DNA from: Thioclava sediminum
GTDB taxonomy: Bacteria > Pseudomonadota > Alphaproteobacteria > Rhodobacterales > Rhodobacteraceae
Direction: 5' to 3'
NCBI RefSeq assembly: GCF_002020355.1
Contig: NZ_MPZV01000003.1
Coordinates: 310,001 to 374,000, forward strand
Length of the DNA: 64,000 nt
The notes under the pieces: generated by a model
The model's input: the letters and a program-made list of their open reading frames with translations, nothing else
Databases searched by the model: none
Told to the model about the DNA's origin: nothing
Shown: positions 28,020 through 37,402 of the stretch, one piece after another
Numbering within the stretch: the first letter of the stretch is position 1
Layout: every line of letters begins with the position of its first letter
Made by a program: the position numbers and the translations under genes

Positions 28020-28904
28020 ATGCCGCCTGCCCTGCCCGAAATATCGCCGCGAACGCCCGTGCTGATCGCGGGAGCGACGGCGAGCGGAAAATCGGCGCTG
28101 GCGCTGTCGATCGCCGAGGCCGAGGGCGGCGTGGTGATCAATGCCGACGCGCTGCAGGTCTGGTCTTGCTGGCGAGTGCTGAGCGCGCGCCCCTCGCCCG
28201 AGGAAGAAGCCCGCGCGCCGCATGCGCTCTACGGTCATCTCGATCCCGGCGCCGATTATTCCGTCGGCCATTGGCTGCGCGACGTCACCCCGTATCTGGA
28301 GGCCTTTCACGCAGGCGGGCCGCGCCCGATCATCGTGGGCGGCACCGGGCTCTATTTCACCGCCCTGACGCAAGGCCTGGCGGAAATCCCTGAAACGCCA
28401 CCGGAAATCCGCGCCGAGGCCGATCAGCGACGCCTCTCGGAAGGCCATGTCGGGATGCTGGACGAGCTGGACGACGCGACCCGCGCGAAGATCGACGCGC
28501 AGAACCCGATGCGGGTGCAGCGCGCGTGGGAGGTGCTGCGCGCTACCGGTGAGGGGCTCGCCGCGTGGCAGGCCCGCACCCCGCCGCCGCTTCTGCCGCT
28601 CGACACCGTGGCGCCGCTTCACCTCGATCCGGATCGCGACTGGCTGGCGGACCGCATCGACCGTCGCTTCGATCTGATGCTCGAACAGGGCGCACTCGAC
28701 GAGGTCCGCGCGGTGGAGCCGATCTGGGACCCGAACGCGCTCTGGGCGAAGGCGATCGGGGCACCGGAACTGATCGCGCATCTGCATGGCGAACTCGATC
28801 TGAGCGAGGCGCGAGAGCGCGCACAAGCGGCAAGTCGCCAATATGCCAAGCGGCAACGCACCTGGTTTCGTGGCCGCATGAAGGCGTGGCACAAGATCAC
28901 GTAG
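28020..28904 (+). CDS. miaA: tRNA dimethylallyltransferase MiaA
   Basis: Adds a dimethylallyl group to A37 of tRNAs reading UNN codons. 294 aa from the ATG at 28020 (MPPALPEIS); a longer frame to 27921 lacks family similarity. Motifs: P-loop [23 protein letters not shown] (catalytic Asp region), [11 protein letters not shown] and the C-terminal [13 protein letters not shown]. It is divergent from pyrH, with 118 bp between the two starts. Confidence 0.95.
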   Translation: MPPALPEISPRTPVLIAGATASGKSALALSIAEAEGGVVINADALQVWSCWRVLSARPSPEEEARAPHALYGHLDPGADYSVGHWLRDVTPYLEAFHAGGPRPIIVGGTGLYFTALTQGLAEIPETPPEIRAEADQRRLSEGHVGMLDELDDATRAKIDAQNPMRVQRAWEVLRATGEGLAAWQARTPPPLLPLDTVAPLHLDPDRDWLADRIDRRFDLMLEQGALDEVRAVEPIWDPNALWAKAIGAPELIAHLHGELDLSEARERAQAASRQYAKRQRTWFRGRMKAWHKIT

Positions 28905-29012
28905 ACTGTGACCCTGCGGCAACTGGGCGCCGGGGCTTCTGTGGAAAATTCCTTGGTTCACGCGAGAGTTGCGGGCTATCCTCCCGCCGAAATCGCGTAG
29001 GATCAAAGCATC

Positions 29013-29906
29013 GTGAAGCTCTTTTCGACACCGCCCCTCTCCCAGCTCTCGCAGGCCAAAACCGTGAAGCCCGGCGCGAGTGGCTCGCCCGGCCCGGCGC
29101 AGACCGCGACCGACCTGCCGAGCCCTCCGAGTGAGCCGCGGCTGGTGCAGATTGCCCATCTCGCCAAGGGCGGGCGCTGGCGGGTCGAGGCGATGCGCGC
29201 CCATTCCGAGCCCTGCCTGCTGTGGTTCTCGCGCGGGCAAGGCCGGATCACGCTGGGCGGTGTGACCCGCGGCTACGGCCCCAATAACGCGATCTTCATC
29301 CCGCCGGGCGTGATGCACGGCTTCGAGATTTCCAACCAGACACACGGTCAGGCCCTGTTCTTCGGCCGCGACACCGACATCACTCTGCCGCCTGCCGCCC
29401 ATCACCTGCGCATCCGCGAAGCGATCGCGCAGGGCGAGATCGGCTCGATCTTGGAGGCGATCCAGCGCGAAAGCGAAAGCACGCGCCCTGCTGCCGACCG
29501 CGCGCTGCGCAGCCATCTGGGCCTCTTGAGCGTCTGGCTCGAGCGACAGATCGCGAGCAACGCGAACGAGGCGATCCGCCCGAGTGCTGCGCGCCGTCTG
29601 GTCACGCGCTACGCCGTTCTGGTCGAGCGCGAGTATCGCGCGGGAACGCCAGTCGCGGATATCGCGCGCGAACTGGGCGTCACACCCACGCATCTGTCGC
29701 GCGCCTGCCGCGATGCCTGCGGGAAATCCGCGCTGGAGCTGATGCAGGAACGGCGTCTGTATGAAGCGCGTCGCCTGCTGCGCGACACACCCGTCCCGAT
29801 CAAGGATATCGCGCAGCTCTTGGGCTATCGCAGCCCGGGCTATTTCTCCCGCGCCTTCCAGGCCGGCACCGGCAGCACTCCGAACGCCTTCCGCCGCGCG
29901 AGCTGA
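29013..29906 (+). CDS. AraC family transcriptional regulator
   Basis: A 297-aa protein with a GTG start at 29013. The N-terminal cupin sensor (about residues 60-130: LLWFSRGQGRITLGGV, PPGVMHGFEIS) precedes two helix-turn-helix motifs at the C-terminus (TPVADIARELGVTPTHLSRACRD and PIKDIAQLLGYRSPGYFSRAFQ). The ligand is unknown. It is convergent with the aldehyde dehydrogenase gene at 30011-31537, so adjacency alone does not prove a link. Confidence 0.9.
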   Translation: MKLFSTPPLSQLSQAKTVKPGASGSPGPAQTATDLPSPPSEPRLVQIAHLAKGGRWRVEAMRAHSEPCLLWFSRGQGRITLGGVTRGYGPNNAIFIPPGVMHGFEISNQTHGQALFFGRDTDITLPPAAHHLRIREAIAQGEIGSILEAIQRESESTRPAADRALRSHLGLLSVWLERQIASNANEAIRPSAARRLVTRYAVLVEREYRAGTPVADIARELGVTPTHLSRACRDACGKSALELMQERRLYEARRLLRDTPVPIKDIAQLLGYRSPGYFSRAFQAGTGSTPNAFRRAS

Positions 29907-29956
29907 CCCGCGCCGGGACAGGCCACCTGCCCGATCTTTTCCGACCCAGCGACACG

Positions 29957-29987
29957 AAAAAGGGCCGCGCCTTTGCAGACGCGGCCC
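29957..29987 (-). terminator. Intrinsic terminator of the aldehyde dehydrogenase gene
   Basis: GGGCCGCG (29962-29969) and CGCGGCCC (29980-29987), 8-bp perfect stem with a 10-base loop. On the minus strand the stem is followed by TTTTT (29957-29961), placing it just downstream of the dehydrogenase stop at 30011. Confidence 0.85.
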
Positions 29988-30010
29988 GGGGTTTGGGGAG
30001 GTAAACCCTA

Positions 30011-31537
30011 TCAGAAGAACCCGAGCTTGTTCGGGTTGTAGCTGACCAGCATGTTCTTGGTCTGCTGGTAGTGATCGAGCATCATCTTGTGGGTCTCGCG
30101 ACCGATGCCCGATTGCTTGTACCCGCCAAAGGCCGCATGGGCCGGATAGGCGTGGTAGTTGTTGACCCAGACGCGACCTGCCTCGATCCCGCGCCCGAAG
30201 CGATAGGCACGCGAGCCGTCACGGGTCCAGACACCGGCGCCAAGGCCGTACATCGTGTCATTGGCGATCTCGAGCGCCTCGGCCTCGTCCTTGAAGGTCG
30301 TGACCGACACCACCGGGCCGAAGATTTCCTCCTGGAAGACACGCATCTTGTTGTGGCCCTTCAGGATCGTCGGCTGGATGTAGAAGCCGTTCGCCAGATC
30401 GCCGTTGAAGCGCGCGGCGTCACCGCCGGTCAGCACCTCGGCCCCTTCTTCGCGACCGATGCTCAGGTAGGACATGATCTTGTCATGCTGCTCCTGGCTG
30501 GCCTGCGCACCGACCATCGTCTCCATCGCGCGGGGATCGCCCTGCTTGATGGCTTCGACGCGGGCGATGCAGCGCTCCATGAACTTCTCGTAGATGTCTT
30601 CCTGAATGAGCGCACGGCTCGGGCAGGTGCAGACCTCGCCCTGATTGAAGGCGAAGAGCACGAAGCCCTCGATCGCCTTGTCGAGGAAGGCGTCATCCTC
30701 GGCCATCACGTCCGAGAAGAAGATGTTGGGCGATTTGCCACCCAGCTCGAGCGTGACCGGGATCAGGTTCTCGGTCGCGGCCTGCATGATCTTGCGGCCC
30801 GTCGCGGTGGAGCCGGTGAAGGCGATCTTGGCGATACGCGAGGAGCTCGCGAGCGCCGCGCCGACTTCCGCGCCATAGCCGTTGACGATGTTCAGGACAC
30901 CATCGGGCAGCAGGTCGGCGATGACTTCCATCACGACGAGGATCGCCGCCGGGGTCTGCTCGGCCGGTTTCAGCACAATGCAGTTGCCCGCCGCCAGAGC
31001 CGGCGCCAGTTTCCATGCCGCCATCAGCACCGAGAAGTTCCACGGGATGATCTGACCCACGACGCCCAGCGGCTCGTGGAAGTGATAGGCGACGGTGTCG
31101 TTGTCGATCTCCGACATCGTGCCTTCCTGGCTGCGCAGAACGCCCGCGAAATAGCGGAAATGGTCGACGGCGAGCGGAATGTCGGCCGCCGTGGTCTCAC
31201 GGATCGGCTTGCCGTTGTCCCAGGTCTCGGCGGCGGCGATCAGGTCGAGATTTTCCTCGATCCGGTCGGCGATCTTGAGAAGCACGTTCGAGCGCTCGGC
31301 AGCCGAGGTCTTGCCCCATGCGTCTTTCGCAGCATGGGCTGCATCGAGCGCGGCTTCGATATCCTCTGCGGAGGAATGCGCGACTTCACAGACCTTGCCG
31401 CCGGTGATCGGCGTGATGTTGTCGAAATACTTGCCGTTTTTCGGGGGCACGAACTTGCCGCCGATGAAATTGTCATAACGGTCGCGGAACGGCGACACCG
31501 AAACGCCTTTGAACTCGGGCGTCATGTCGTTGGCCAT
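30011..31537 (-). CDS. NAD+-dependent aldehyde dehydrogenase (acetaldehyde/ExaC-like)
   Basis: A 508-aa aldehyde dehydrogenase whose [27 protein letters not shown]-type start and [20 protein letters not shown] segment are typical of the acetaldehyde dehydrogenase group (AldA/ExaC). The catalytic Glu is in [12 protein letters not shown] and the catalytic Cys in [12 protein letters not shown]. The ATG at 31537 follows GGGAGGAAG. A perfect 20-bp palindrome (31649-31668) lies 112-131 bp upstream, identical in its arms to one upstream of the GAF-Fis regulator at 41148-42119. The gene ends in a strong terminator. Confidence 0.92.
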   Translation of the reverse strand: MANDMTPEFKGVSVSPFRDRYDNFIGGKFVPPKNGKYFDNITPITGGKVCEVAHSSAEDIEAALDAAHAAKDAWGKTSAAERSNVLLKIADRIEENLDLIAAAETWDNGKPIRETTAADIPLAVDHFRYFAGVLRSQEGTMSEIDNDTVAYHFHEPLGVVGQIIPWNFSVLMAAWKLAPALAAGNCIVLKPAEQTPAAILVVMEVIADLLPDGVLNIVNGYGAEVGAALASSSRIAKIAFTGSTATGRKIMQAATENLIPVTLELGGKSPNIFFSDVMAEDDAFLDKAIEGFVLFAFNQGEVCTCPSRALIQEDIYEKFMERCIARVEAIKQGDPRAMETMVGAQASQEQHDKIMSYLSIGREEGAEVLTGGDAARFNGDLANGFYIQPTILKGHNKMRVFQEEIFGPVVSVTTFKDEAEALEIANDTMYGLGAGVWTRDGSRAYRFGRGIEAGRVWVNNYHAYPAHAAFGGYKQSGIGRETHKMMLDHYQQTKNMLVSYNPNKLGFF

Positions 31538-31648
31538 TGGTCTTCCTCCCAGATTTGAGCGCAACCGACAGGGCTGCGCGCCATGGAGATCAGACTGCCC
31601 AACCGCGCGCCCTGCGCATAGCCGCTCTGCGCTGGTGGAATGCATCAT

Positions 31649-31668
31649 CTGTCTCGCGCCTGAGACAG
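31649..31668. promoter_or_regulatory. Palindromic operator CTGTCTC-N6-GAGACAG upstream of the aldehyde dehydrogenase
   Basis: CTGTCTC, spacer GCGCCT, GAGACAG: perfect inverted repeat with 7-base arms. Half-site-like GAGAC(A/T) sequences recur at about 31703 and 31755. The same arms and spacer length occur at 42218-42237 upstream of a GAF-Fis regulator, the likely binding protein. Confidence 0.75.
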
Positions 31669-31805
31669 GTGCAGCCGCAGCATTGAGAATTTGCCGGGGC
31701 GCTGAGACTATCGAAGACGGCGTGTGTCGCGCGCGCGTCAGGAAGCGAAGTCCTGAGACACGTGGATATCACGACGGCAAGTCGTTCAGGACAGCCCAAG
31801 CCGGA

Positions 31806-34190
31806 TCAGAAACGCGCCGTCCATCCCAGCGAAACCCCCATCGCCGAACTCTGTCCCGGCTCGTAGACGAGCCCCGCACCGAGCCGCCCGATCCCGGCCT
31901 TGCGCGAATAGCCGATCTGCAGGTCGGGCTGAGGCGCCACGCTTTCGATATTCACCGAGGCTGTCGTCATCACGACCTTTTCGGAGCGCGTATTTCCGAT
32001 GGCTGCGCCGACAGCGGTCGGAACGCTCATCGTCAATTTCCCCGAGGCGAGCGCGATCGGCGTCGAAACCCCGACAGAGAGGCGGTCGTCCCCGGTCAGA
32101 AACCCGGTCTTGCTCAGGCCAATGGCATAGGCATTCGACCGCAGCCCGCTCCCGGATTGGAGCAAGCCGTTCCCGGAGAAGCTCGAACTGCCATTCGCGG
32201 CCGTAAGCTCGAGAGTTGCCCCGTCTCCGAGAGCGACATTCATCCCGAGCTGTACGAAATGGGTATTGCTCGAAAGGCCGCCGCCGAACGCGCCCCCCAC
32301 CGAGGTGCCCAGGAAACCGCCGTCTTCGTGCAGATTGCCGACGGTCATGGAAAGCGTGCTGGCGCCGAACCGGGCGTTGAGCGAGCCGGCGATATATTGA
32401 GAGCTAACATCGCCCGCGCCGCCGCCTGCCTGCGAAATCGAGGCCGATATGCCATCGCCGAGACCGATTTCGTAGTGAAGCGCGGAGTCGGTGTCGAAAG
32501 ATTTCAAATAAGGCGCGGCCATCGCGGCACTGTCGACCCATTTCGTTCCGGCAATCGCGGAGCTGTCGCCATGCGACAGCGACAGGGTACCGGTGCCCGC
32601 GCTGAAATTGACCGGAGCGGTCGGCCCCATCGCGAAAATCTCGGTGGAGGCCTGCGCGGCGCGGGCATCGGCATAGTCGGCCACGAAGCTGCTCGCCGCC
32701 ACGTGATAGCCGCGATCATAGGCATCCGTGACGATCATCCGCTGACTGGAGAGTGTCGCGCGCAGGGCGCCTGCGACGCCGCGGGTTGCGCTGATCGTGC
32801 TCTGGGTGGCCGGCACGGACGGGCCGTCGAGCGAGCTTGTCGTCTCGACTTTCAGCGTTCCGGCCGGTGCCTGAGCCTGTCGCAGATTGAGCGCGCCCCA
32901 GCCATAGATCGGGTCGATCCCCACCGCACCGAGATCGGTTGCGCTGTTTTCGAGGATCTGCACGATCTGCTGACCGGTGAGCTCGGGGAACTCGCTCTTG
33001 AGCACCGCAACCGCGCCGGTGACATAAGGCGTCGCCATCGAGGTCCCGCTCATATAGGCGTAATCGCTTCCAAGATCGCTCGGGTAGGTCGAGAGGATAT
33101 CCACGCCCGGCGCGGCGAGGCAGTAATTCATCGCCTCGCCACAGCGGTTGGAAAAACTGGCGATCTGGTGGTTGCTGTCGACAGCGACGACGCCAAGGAT
33201 CGAGCCTTCCATTTCCGGAAAATACTCCGGCAGACCCGCCATCAGGCTCGGATTGGCTCCACCGTCATTGCCCGCGGCGAACACGCTGACCATGCCCGCC
33301 TTTGCCGCCGCGTCGAGCGAGTCGATGGTGGCCGACCCAAGCTGTTGGCGGATCTGGTCGGCGCTCGAAAACTGGTCGATCGTGAGTGTCTTGTTATTGC
33401 CGTCGACATAGGCCCAGCTGTTGTTCATCGAGACCGCACCGGCATTGACCGAGCGCGTGACCGCATCGGCGTAGCTGCCCGCAGGCACCGAGCCTCCGAC
33501 GCCTTGCAGGATCATCAGCTTGGACCCCCAGGCGATCCCCTCGATCCCCTGCCCGTTCTGCACACCGGCAACGATCCCGGCCACATGCGTGCCGTGCCCG
33601 TCGGTGTCGGTGACGTCAGAGGTGTTGTCGAAATAGCTGTAGGAGAGCGCGCCATCGATGTTGCCAGCGAGATCGGGATGGGTCACATCCGCGCCGGAAT
33701 CGTAGATCGACACGAGCGTTCCCAGCCCATAGGCCCCCTCGGCGTAGCGATAGGCTGCCTCGGTCTGCGCAAGGCCGCCGCTTGCATAATACTCGTCAGT
33801 CTCAAAACTGCTGACGCTGCCGCCAGTGCCGGTATACGGCGCGTTGCCCGAGGGCGGCGGCTGGGTGTTGCTCGAGGAGCCGGATGAGCTCGAGGACCCG
33901 CCTCCTCCTCCTCCCCCCGCAGCGGCGGCCAGCCCCACCACACCGAGGCCAAGGAGCAAGAGCATGCTGTTGGAGCCAGTCACGGATGTCGTGCTTGCCG
34001 CGGTATTTGCCGCAGTATTTCCCGAAGTGGTATCAGGCGAACCGGGCGCAGCGGCGGGAGCCTGCGCGAGACCGTAGGAGACCGTCGTGCGACCCGCGAG
34101 CGCGATCCGCTGAGTGAGATCCTGTGCATGCACCTGTGTGACGGCAAGCGAGGTCAAAGCCGTCGCCGCCAGAATACGTCCCATCGTCAT
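31806..34190 (-). CDS. Secreted S8 subtilisin-like protease with C-terminal outer-membrane-type domain
   Basis: About 794 aa, exported and probably outer-membrane anchored. It has a signal peptide (MGRILAATALTSLAVTQVHA), a hydrophobic stretch followed by a Gly/Ser/Pro-rich linker (GLAAAAGGGGGGGSS), then the S8 peptidase domain (about 130-450) with the triad in SIYDSGADVTHPDL, DTDGHGTHVAGIVAG and SGTSMATPYVTGA. The C-terminal 270 or so residues are rich in alternating strands and end in LGWTARF, as in autotransporter barrels. ATG 34190 is used (AGGGA six bases upstream). A perfect CtrA box is 110-124 bp upstream. Confidence 0.88.
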   Translation of the reverse strand: MTMGRILAATALTSLAVTQVHAQDLTQRIALAGRTTVSYGLAQAPAAAPGSPDTTSGNTAANTAASTTSVTGSNSMLLLLGLGVVGLAAAAGGGGGGGSSSSSGSSSNTQPPPSGNAPYTGTGGSVSSFETDEYYASGGLAQTEAAYRYAEGAYGLGTLVSIYDSGADVTHPDLAGNIDGALSYSYFDNTSDVTDTDGHGTHVAGIVAGVQNGQGIEGIAWGSKLMILQGVGGSVPAGSYADAVTRSVNAGAVSMNNSWAYVDGNNKTLTIDQFSSADQIRQQLGSATIDSLDAAAKAGMVSVFAAGNDGGANPSLMAGLPEYFPEMEGSILGVVAVDSNHQIASFSNRCGEAMNYCLAAPGVDILSTYPSDLGSDYAYMSGTSMATPYVTGAVAVLKSEFPELTGQQIVQILENSATDLGAVGIDPIYGWGALNLRQAQAPAGTLKVETTSSLDGPSVPATQSTISATRGVAGALRATLSSQRMIVTDAYDRGYHVAASSFVADYADARAAQASTEIFAMGPTAPVNFSAGTGTLSLSHGDSSAIAGTKWVDSAAMAAPYLKSFDTDSALHYEIGLGDGISASISQAGGGAGDVSSQYIAGSLNARFGASTLSMTVGNLHEDGGFLGTSVGGAFGGGLSSNTHFVQLGMNVALGDGATLELTAANGSSSFSGNGLLQSGSGLRSNAYAIGLSKTGFLTGDDRLSVGVSTPIALASGKLTMSVPTAVGAAIGNTRSEKVVMTTASVNIESVAPQPDLQIGYSRKAGIGRLGAGLVYEPGQSSAMGVSLGWTARF

Positions 34191-34666
34191 CAAGATCCCT
34201 TTCGCGGAAAAATGCCTGCTTCGCGGAAGTCCGGTCTTCTTTTTCTCTGGATAGCCTCAGCGATACTGTGCTTCTCCCCTTGCTTCAACGACACTTGAGT
34301 TAAGCATCGGTTAAACGCGCTGGCATGTGTTGATCGCGACGCAGGGAGCCCTCGGAAAATTCATCAGGGCGCGCTTGGAAACGCAGGAGACAGGGTGCGA
34401 AATCTCAATGTTTCTTGGCCCGACTTCGCGACGTCGCGGATGGCGGAAGGTCGGATGCGCTGCGCCTCGCAAGCATGCCGGTCGCTTCGGATACACGAAC
34501 AATTGAAACGTCATCGCGGCGCTCGGTCGGGTTGCATTGGCCCCTTTCGGCACAATCTGCAGCGTAGCGGGTCGCGTACCGCGGCGCGCGACGTTAAGCG
34601 AACCGCGCGCATCTATGACAGAACAGGCGGCCAAACGCCCCGCGTCTGACTTACGTCGATGCGCGC
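34191..34666. other. 476-bp intergenic region upstream of the subtilase
   Basis: No protein gene is convincing here. The part next to the subtilase holds a direct repeat TTCGCGGAA (34201-34209, 34220-34228) and the CtrA box at 34300-34314. From about 34320 to 34666 I see no recognisable structure, terminator or repeat. Confidence 0.55.
34300..34314. promoter_or_regulatory. Perfect CtrA box upstream of the subtilase gene
   Basis: TTAAGCATCGGTTAA, an exact TTAA-N7-TTAA match, 110-124 bp upstream of the subtilase ATG. TTAA is rare in this GC-rich sequence, and no other exact N7-spaced pair was noticed in the window. Confidence 0.65.
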
Positions 34667-35485
34667 TCAACCAAGCTCCATCGTTGCGATGGCCTGCAAG
34701 GATGCCGTCGTCTTCGGAGCGGTGCCGCGATACATGCGCGCCGTCTCGAAAGCCGGGGTGAAGCCGCAGTCCGACAGACGGGCCCTGAGTGCCGCGTTGT
34801 TCTCAGGCAGATCGATTGAGACGGGCGCTACTGGAAAACGGTGCGCCGCGGCGCGTGCCAGCCGCATTGCATCGTCACTCCGCACGGCAATGATCGGCCC
34901 GATCTTGAGCCCCTCGCGACATTGCCGCACGGTCGCGAAGCCTGTGCCATCGCTGAGCCAGACCGTCTGGCGAGATGGGCCGGGGGCGAGCCAGCAGCTC
35001 AGGAAAGCGTCTCGCCGCACGCCAGATGCCTGCGCATCAAGCGCAATGAGGTGCTCCAGGTCAGAGGGCTCGGCCAGCACGACGCCTGTGTCGTCTTCGC
35101 GCGAAAGCATGCCCGTGAGCCGCAAGCTCGCGCCCTGACGTCGGAACCCGGAACGCGCGTAATTGTCCTGCTGCGCGGCCACGCCATCGAGGCCGACGCT
35201 GCGATCTCCCGCATGGCGCAGCGCATGTTGCCACAGGGCGAACCCGATGCCCTGCCCCCGGACCTCGGGTTTGCAGATATAGAGACCCAGAAACGCATTA
35301 TTCGCATCATGAATGACCACAGAAATCGCGGCCACAGGCGCACCATCCACCTCCGCGACGAAGACCCCTTGGGGATCGGCTGCGTAGAAAGCCTCGGCAT
35401 CCGCGAGGCCGGGGTTCCAGCCCTCGGCGGCGGCCCAGTCGAGAACCGTCTCCAACTCTGACAGATCGGCATGACGCAGGATCAT
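34667..35485 (-). CDS. Tandem GNAT-fold N-acetyltransferase
   Basis: 272 aa from ATG 35485 (MILRHADLSELETV). The N-terminal GNAT domain (about 1-140) has the acetyl-CoA loop in ICKPEVRGQGIGFALWQHAL; the second half (about 150-270) resembles the Acetyltransf_18-type C-terminal GNAT domain (GFTPAFETARMYRG). The start overlaps the gntR stop by 4 bp, so the two are co-expressed. The substrate is unknown; the neighbouring transporter suggests an amino acid or amine. Confidence 0.82.
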   Translation of the reverse strand: MILRHADLSELETVLDWAAAEGWNPGLADAEAFYAADPQGVFVAEVDGAPVAAISVVIHDANNAFLGLYICKPEVRGQGIGFALWQHALRHAGDRSVGLDGVAAQQDNYARSGFRRQGASLRLTGMLSREDDTGVVLAEPSDLEHLIALDAQASGVRRDAFLSCWLAPGPSRQTVWLSDGTGFATVRQCREGLKIGPIIAVRSDDAMRLARAAAHRFPVAPVSIDLPENNAALRARLSDCGFTPAFETARMYRGTAPKTTASLQAIATMELG

Positions 35486-36168
35486 GCCCCCAAGGCCTCG
35501 CGCAGGCTGGCAGGAGCGGAGGTGCGGTTTCGCAAGTCGAGAGAGCTGAGGAGGTCGAGAAGGTGATTTTTCATCAGCTCCTCCGCCAAATCGGAATCGC
35601 GTTCCGCGAAGGCGCGCATCAAGGCATGGTGGGCATGGCTTTCGCACAGGGCCCCGCGCCGGTGCCAATAAAGCGCGATGATCAGCGAAGACCGCGCGAC
35701 CAGCTGGGTGATGAAATCGGTGATCGTGGCCTGATCGGCAATCCGTGCGATCTCGAGGTGGAACTGCCCCGAGAGAAAGAGCGCCCGGCCCGCCTCGCCA
35801 TCGTCGATCGCCGCGTGCTCTTCGTCGATGTGACGTTGAAGCGCCGCGAGGTCGTCCTCGGTGATCCGCTCGGCCGCCGAGCGCGCGGTGCGCGGCTCGA
35901 GCAGAGCGCGCGCCTCGAACACCTCGCGCGCCTCGCGCACCGTGGGCTGCGCGACATAGGCCCCGCGGTTGCGCTTGAGTTCCACCAGCCGGTCATGGGC
36001 CAGCCGCTGCAGCGCGGCGCGGATGATGGTCCGCGAGACACCGTATATCTCCCCCAGCTCCTCTTCCGACAGCTTTGTGCCCGGCATCAGCCGATGCTCG
36101 TGAATCGCGAGCGCCAGATCATTGGCGATCGTATCGGGCATCGGGGCGGCGGGGAGCGGGTCGTTCAT
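35482..36168 (-). CDS. GntR family regulator, FadR/FCD subfamily
   Basis: 228 aa from ATG 36168 (MNDPLPAAPMPD), preceded by AAAGGAA. The N-terminal winged helix (LMPGTKLSEEELGEIYGVSRTIIRAALQRLAHDRLVEL) is followed by an all-helical FCD ligand domain with metal-type histidines (QFHLEIARIA, ESHAHHALMRAF). It is divergent from the ABC transporter operon. The perfect palindrome ATTGTATACAAT at 36239-36250, in the gap between the two, fits the FadR-type consensus TNGTNNACNA. Confidence 0.92.
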   Translation of the reverse strand: MNDPLPAAPMPDTIANDLALAIHEHRLMPGTKLSEEELGEIYGVSRTIIRAALQRLAHDRLVELKRNRGAYVAQPTVREAREVFEARALLEPRTARSAAERITEDDLAALQRHIDEEHAAIDDGEAGRALFLSGQFHLEIARIADQATITDFITQLVARSSLIIALYWHRRGALCESHAHHALMRAFAERDSDLAEELMKNHLLDLLSSLDLRNRTSAPASLREALGA

Positions 36169-36238
36169 CTTGAGTTCCTTTCGTTCACACGATGCCCCGG
36201 GCGATCCGCGGAGGACAAGCTGGATCACTTCGATTCGG

Positions 36239-36250
36239 ATTGTATACAAT
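36239..36250. promoter_or_regulatory. FadR/GntR-type operator palindrome
   Basis: ATTGTATACAAT, a perfect 12-bp palindrome matching TNGTNNACNA, 71 bp upstream of gntR and about 147 bp upstream of the first ABC gene. Probably the site by which the GntR protein controls both transcripts. Confidence 0.75.
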
Positions 36251-36396
36251 GTTGTGTCGTAATTTTGCGCATGCAGAAAATTTTTCTGCTCAAATTCGAG
36301 GCAAGGTCGGATTCACGGCACCGTGAGTTCGGAAAATGATGGCGAGCTGTCCGGTTCGCACCGAAGGCTGAACCCAGATCAAAGGGAAGCGATGCG

Positions 36397-37371
36397 ATGC
36401 GAACGGCACATGATCTCGAGCTGGTGAACCTGACGAAGCGCTACGGCGACACGGTCGCGGTGGACGCGATCAATCATGTCTTCGCGCCGGGCAGCTATGT
36501 CTGCCTGCTCGGCCCCTCGGGCTGCGGCAAAAGCTCGACCCTGCGGATGATCGCGGGCCATGAAAGCGTGAGCGAAGGCGCGATCCGCCTGAACGGCGTT
36601 GATATCTCCGCCCTGCCCCCGGCCAAGCGCGGCACTGCGATGATGTTCCAGAACTACGCGCTCTTTCCGCACCTTTCGGTCAAGGACAATGTCGCGTTCT
36701 CGCTGCGGATGAAGGGCGTCGACAAGACCGCGCGCCATGCCAAGGCGATGGAGCTTCTCGAACTCGTCGATATGGCGCATCTCTCCGAGCGTCTTCCCAC
36801 GCAGCTTTCCGGCGGGCAGCAGCAACGCGTCGCGCTGGCGCGTGCGCTGGTCACCGAACCGGAAGTTCTGCTTCTCGACGAACCCCTTTCCGCGCTCGAC
36901 CCCTTCCTGCGGGTGCGGATGCGTGCCGAGCTCAAGCGGCTGCAGCGCGAGCTCGGCATCACTTTCCTTCATGTCACCCACGGGCAGGATGAGGCGCTCG
37001 CGCTCGCCGACGAGGTCGTGGTCATGAACAATGCCGTCATCGAACAGGCCGGACCCGCGCGCGAGGTGTTCAACACGCCCCGGACCGAATTCGTGGCGCG
37101 CTTCATGGGCGGCCACAACGTGGTCACGCTCGACGGGAAGCTCCATGCGATCCGCTCGGATGCGGTGCGCCTTGGCGCCGAGGGGATGCCCGCGACGGTC
37201 AGCGCGATCGAATATCAGGGCGACCGCGTCGCGGTGACGGCCCAGGCCGAGGGCCAGGAGCCGATCATCGCACTGATGAGCGACGAGGCCTTCTATTCAA
37301 ACGACATAAACCCGGGCGAGCAAGTGCGTCTTGCTTGGGATGAGGGGCGGCTGCACCGCCTCCGTGCCTGA
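36397..37371 (+). CDS. ABC transporter ATP-binding protein (spermidine/putrescine PotA-type)
   Basis: A 324-aa nucleotide-binding subunit. Walker A is [14 protein letters not shown], the signature [15 protein letters not shown], Walker [13 protein letters not shown] and the switch His in [16 protein letters not shown]; a short TOBE-type domain follows from about residue 245. PotA-like ATPases energise polyamine, iron or related transporters. It is the first gene of a five-gene operon (ATPase, binding protein, two permeases, racemase). Confidence 0.92.
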   Translation: MRTAHDLELVNLTKRYGDTVAVDAINHVFAPGSYVCLLGPSGCGKSSTLRMIAGHESVSEGAIRLNGVDISALPPAKRGTAMMFQNYALFPHLSVKDNVAFSLRMKGVDKTARHAKAMELLELVDMAHLSERLPTQLSGGQQQRVALARALVTEPEVLLLDEPLSALDPFLRVRMRAELKRLQRELGITFLHVTHGQDEALALADEVVVMNNAVIEQAGPAREVFNTPRTEFVARFMGGHNVVTLDGKLHAIRSDAVRLGAEGMPATVSAIEYQGDRVAVTAQAEGQEPIIALMSDEAFYSNDINPGEQVRLAWDEGRLHRLRA

Positions 37372-37402
37372 AATCGACACTCCAACAGAGGGATAAGTGA
37401 CA

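Noticed and set aside
31538-31650. Sigma-54 promoter upstream of the aldehyde dehydrogenase
   Set aside because: No GG-N10-GC element with correct spacing was found, and the linked regulator lacks the AAA+ domain.
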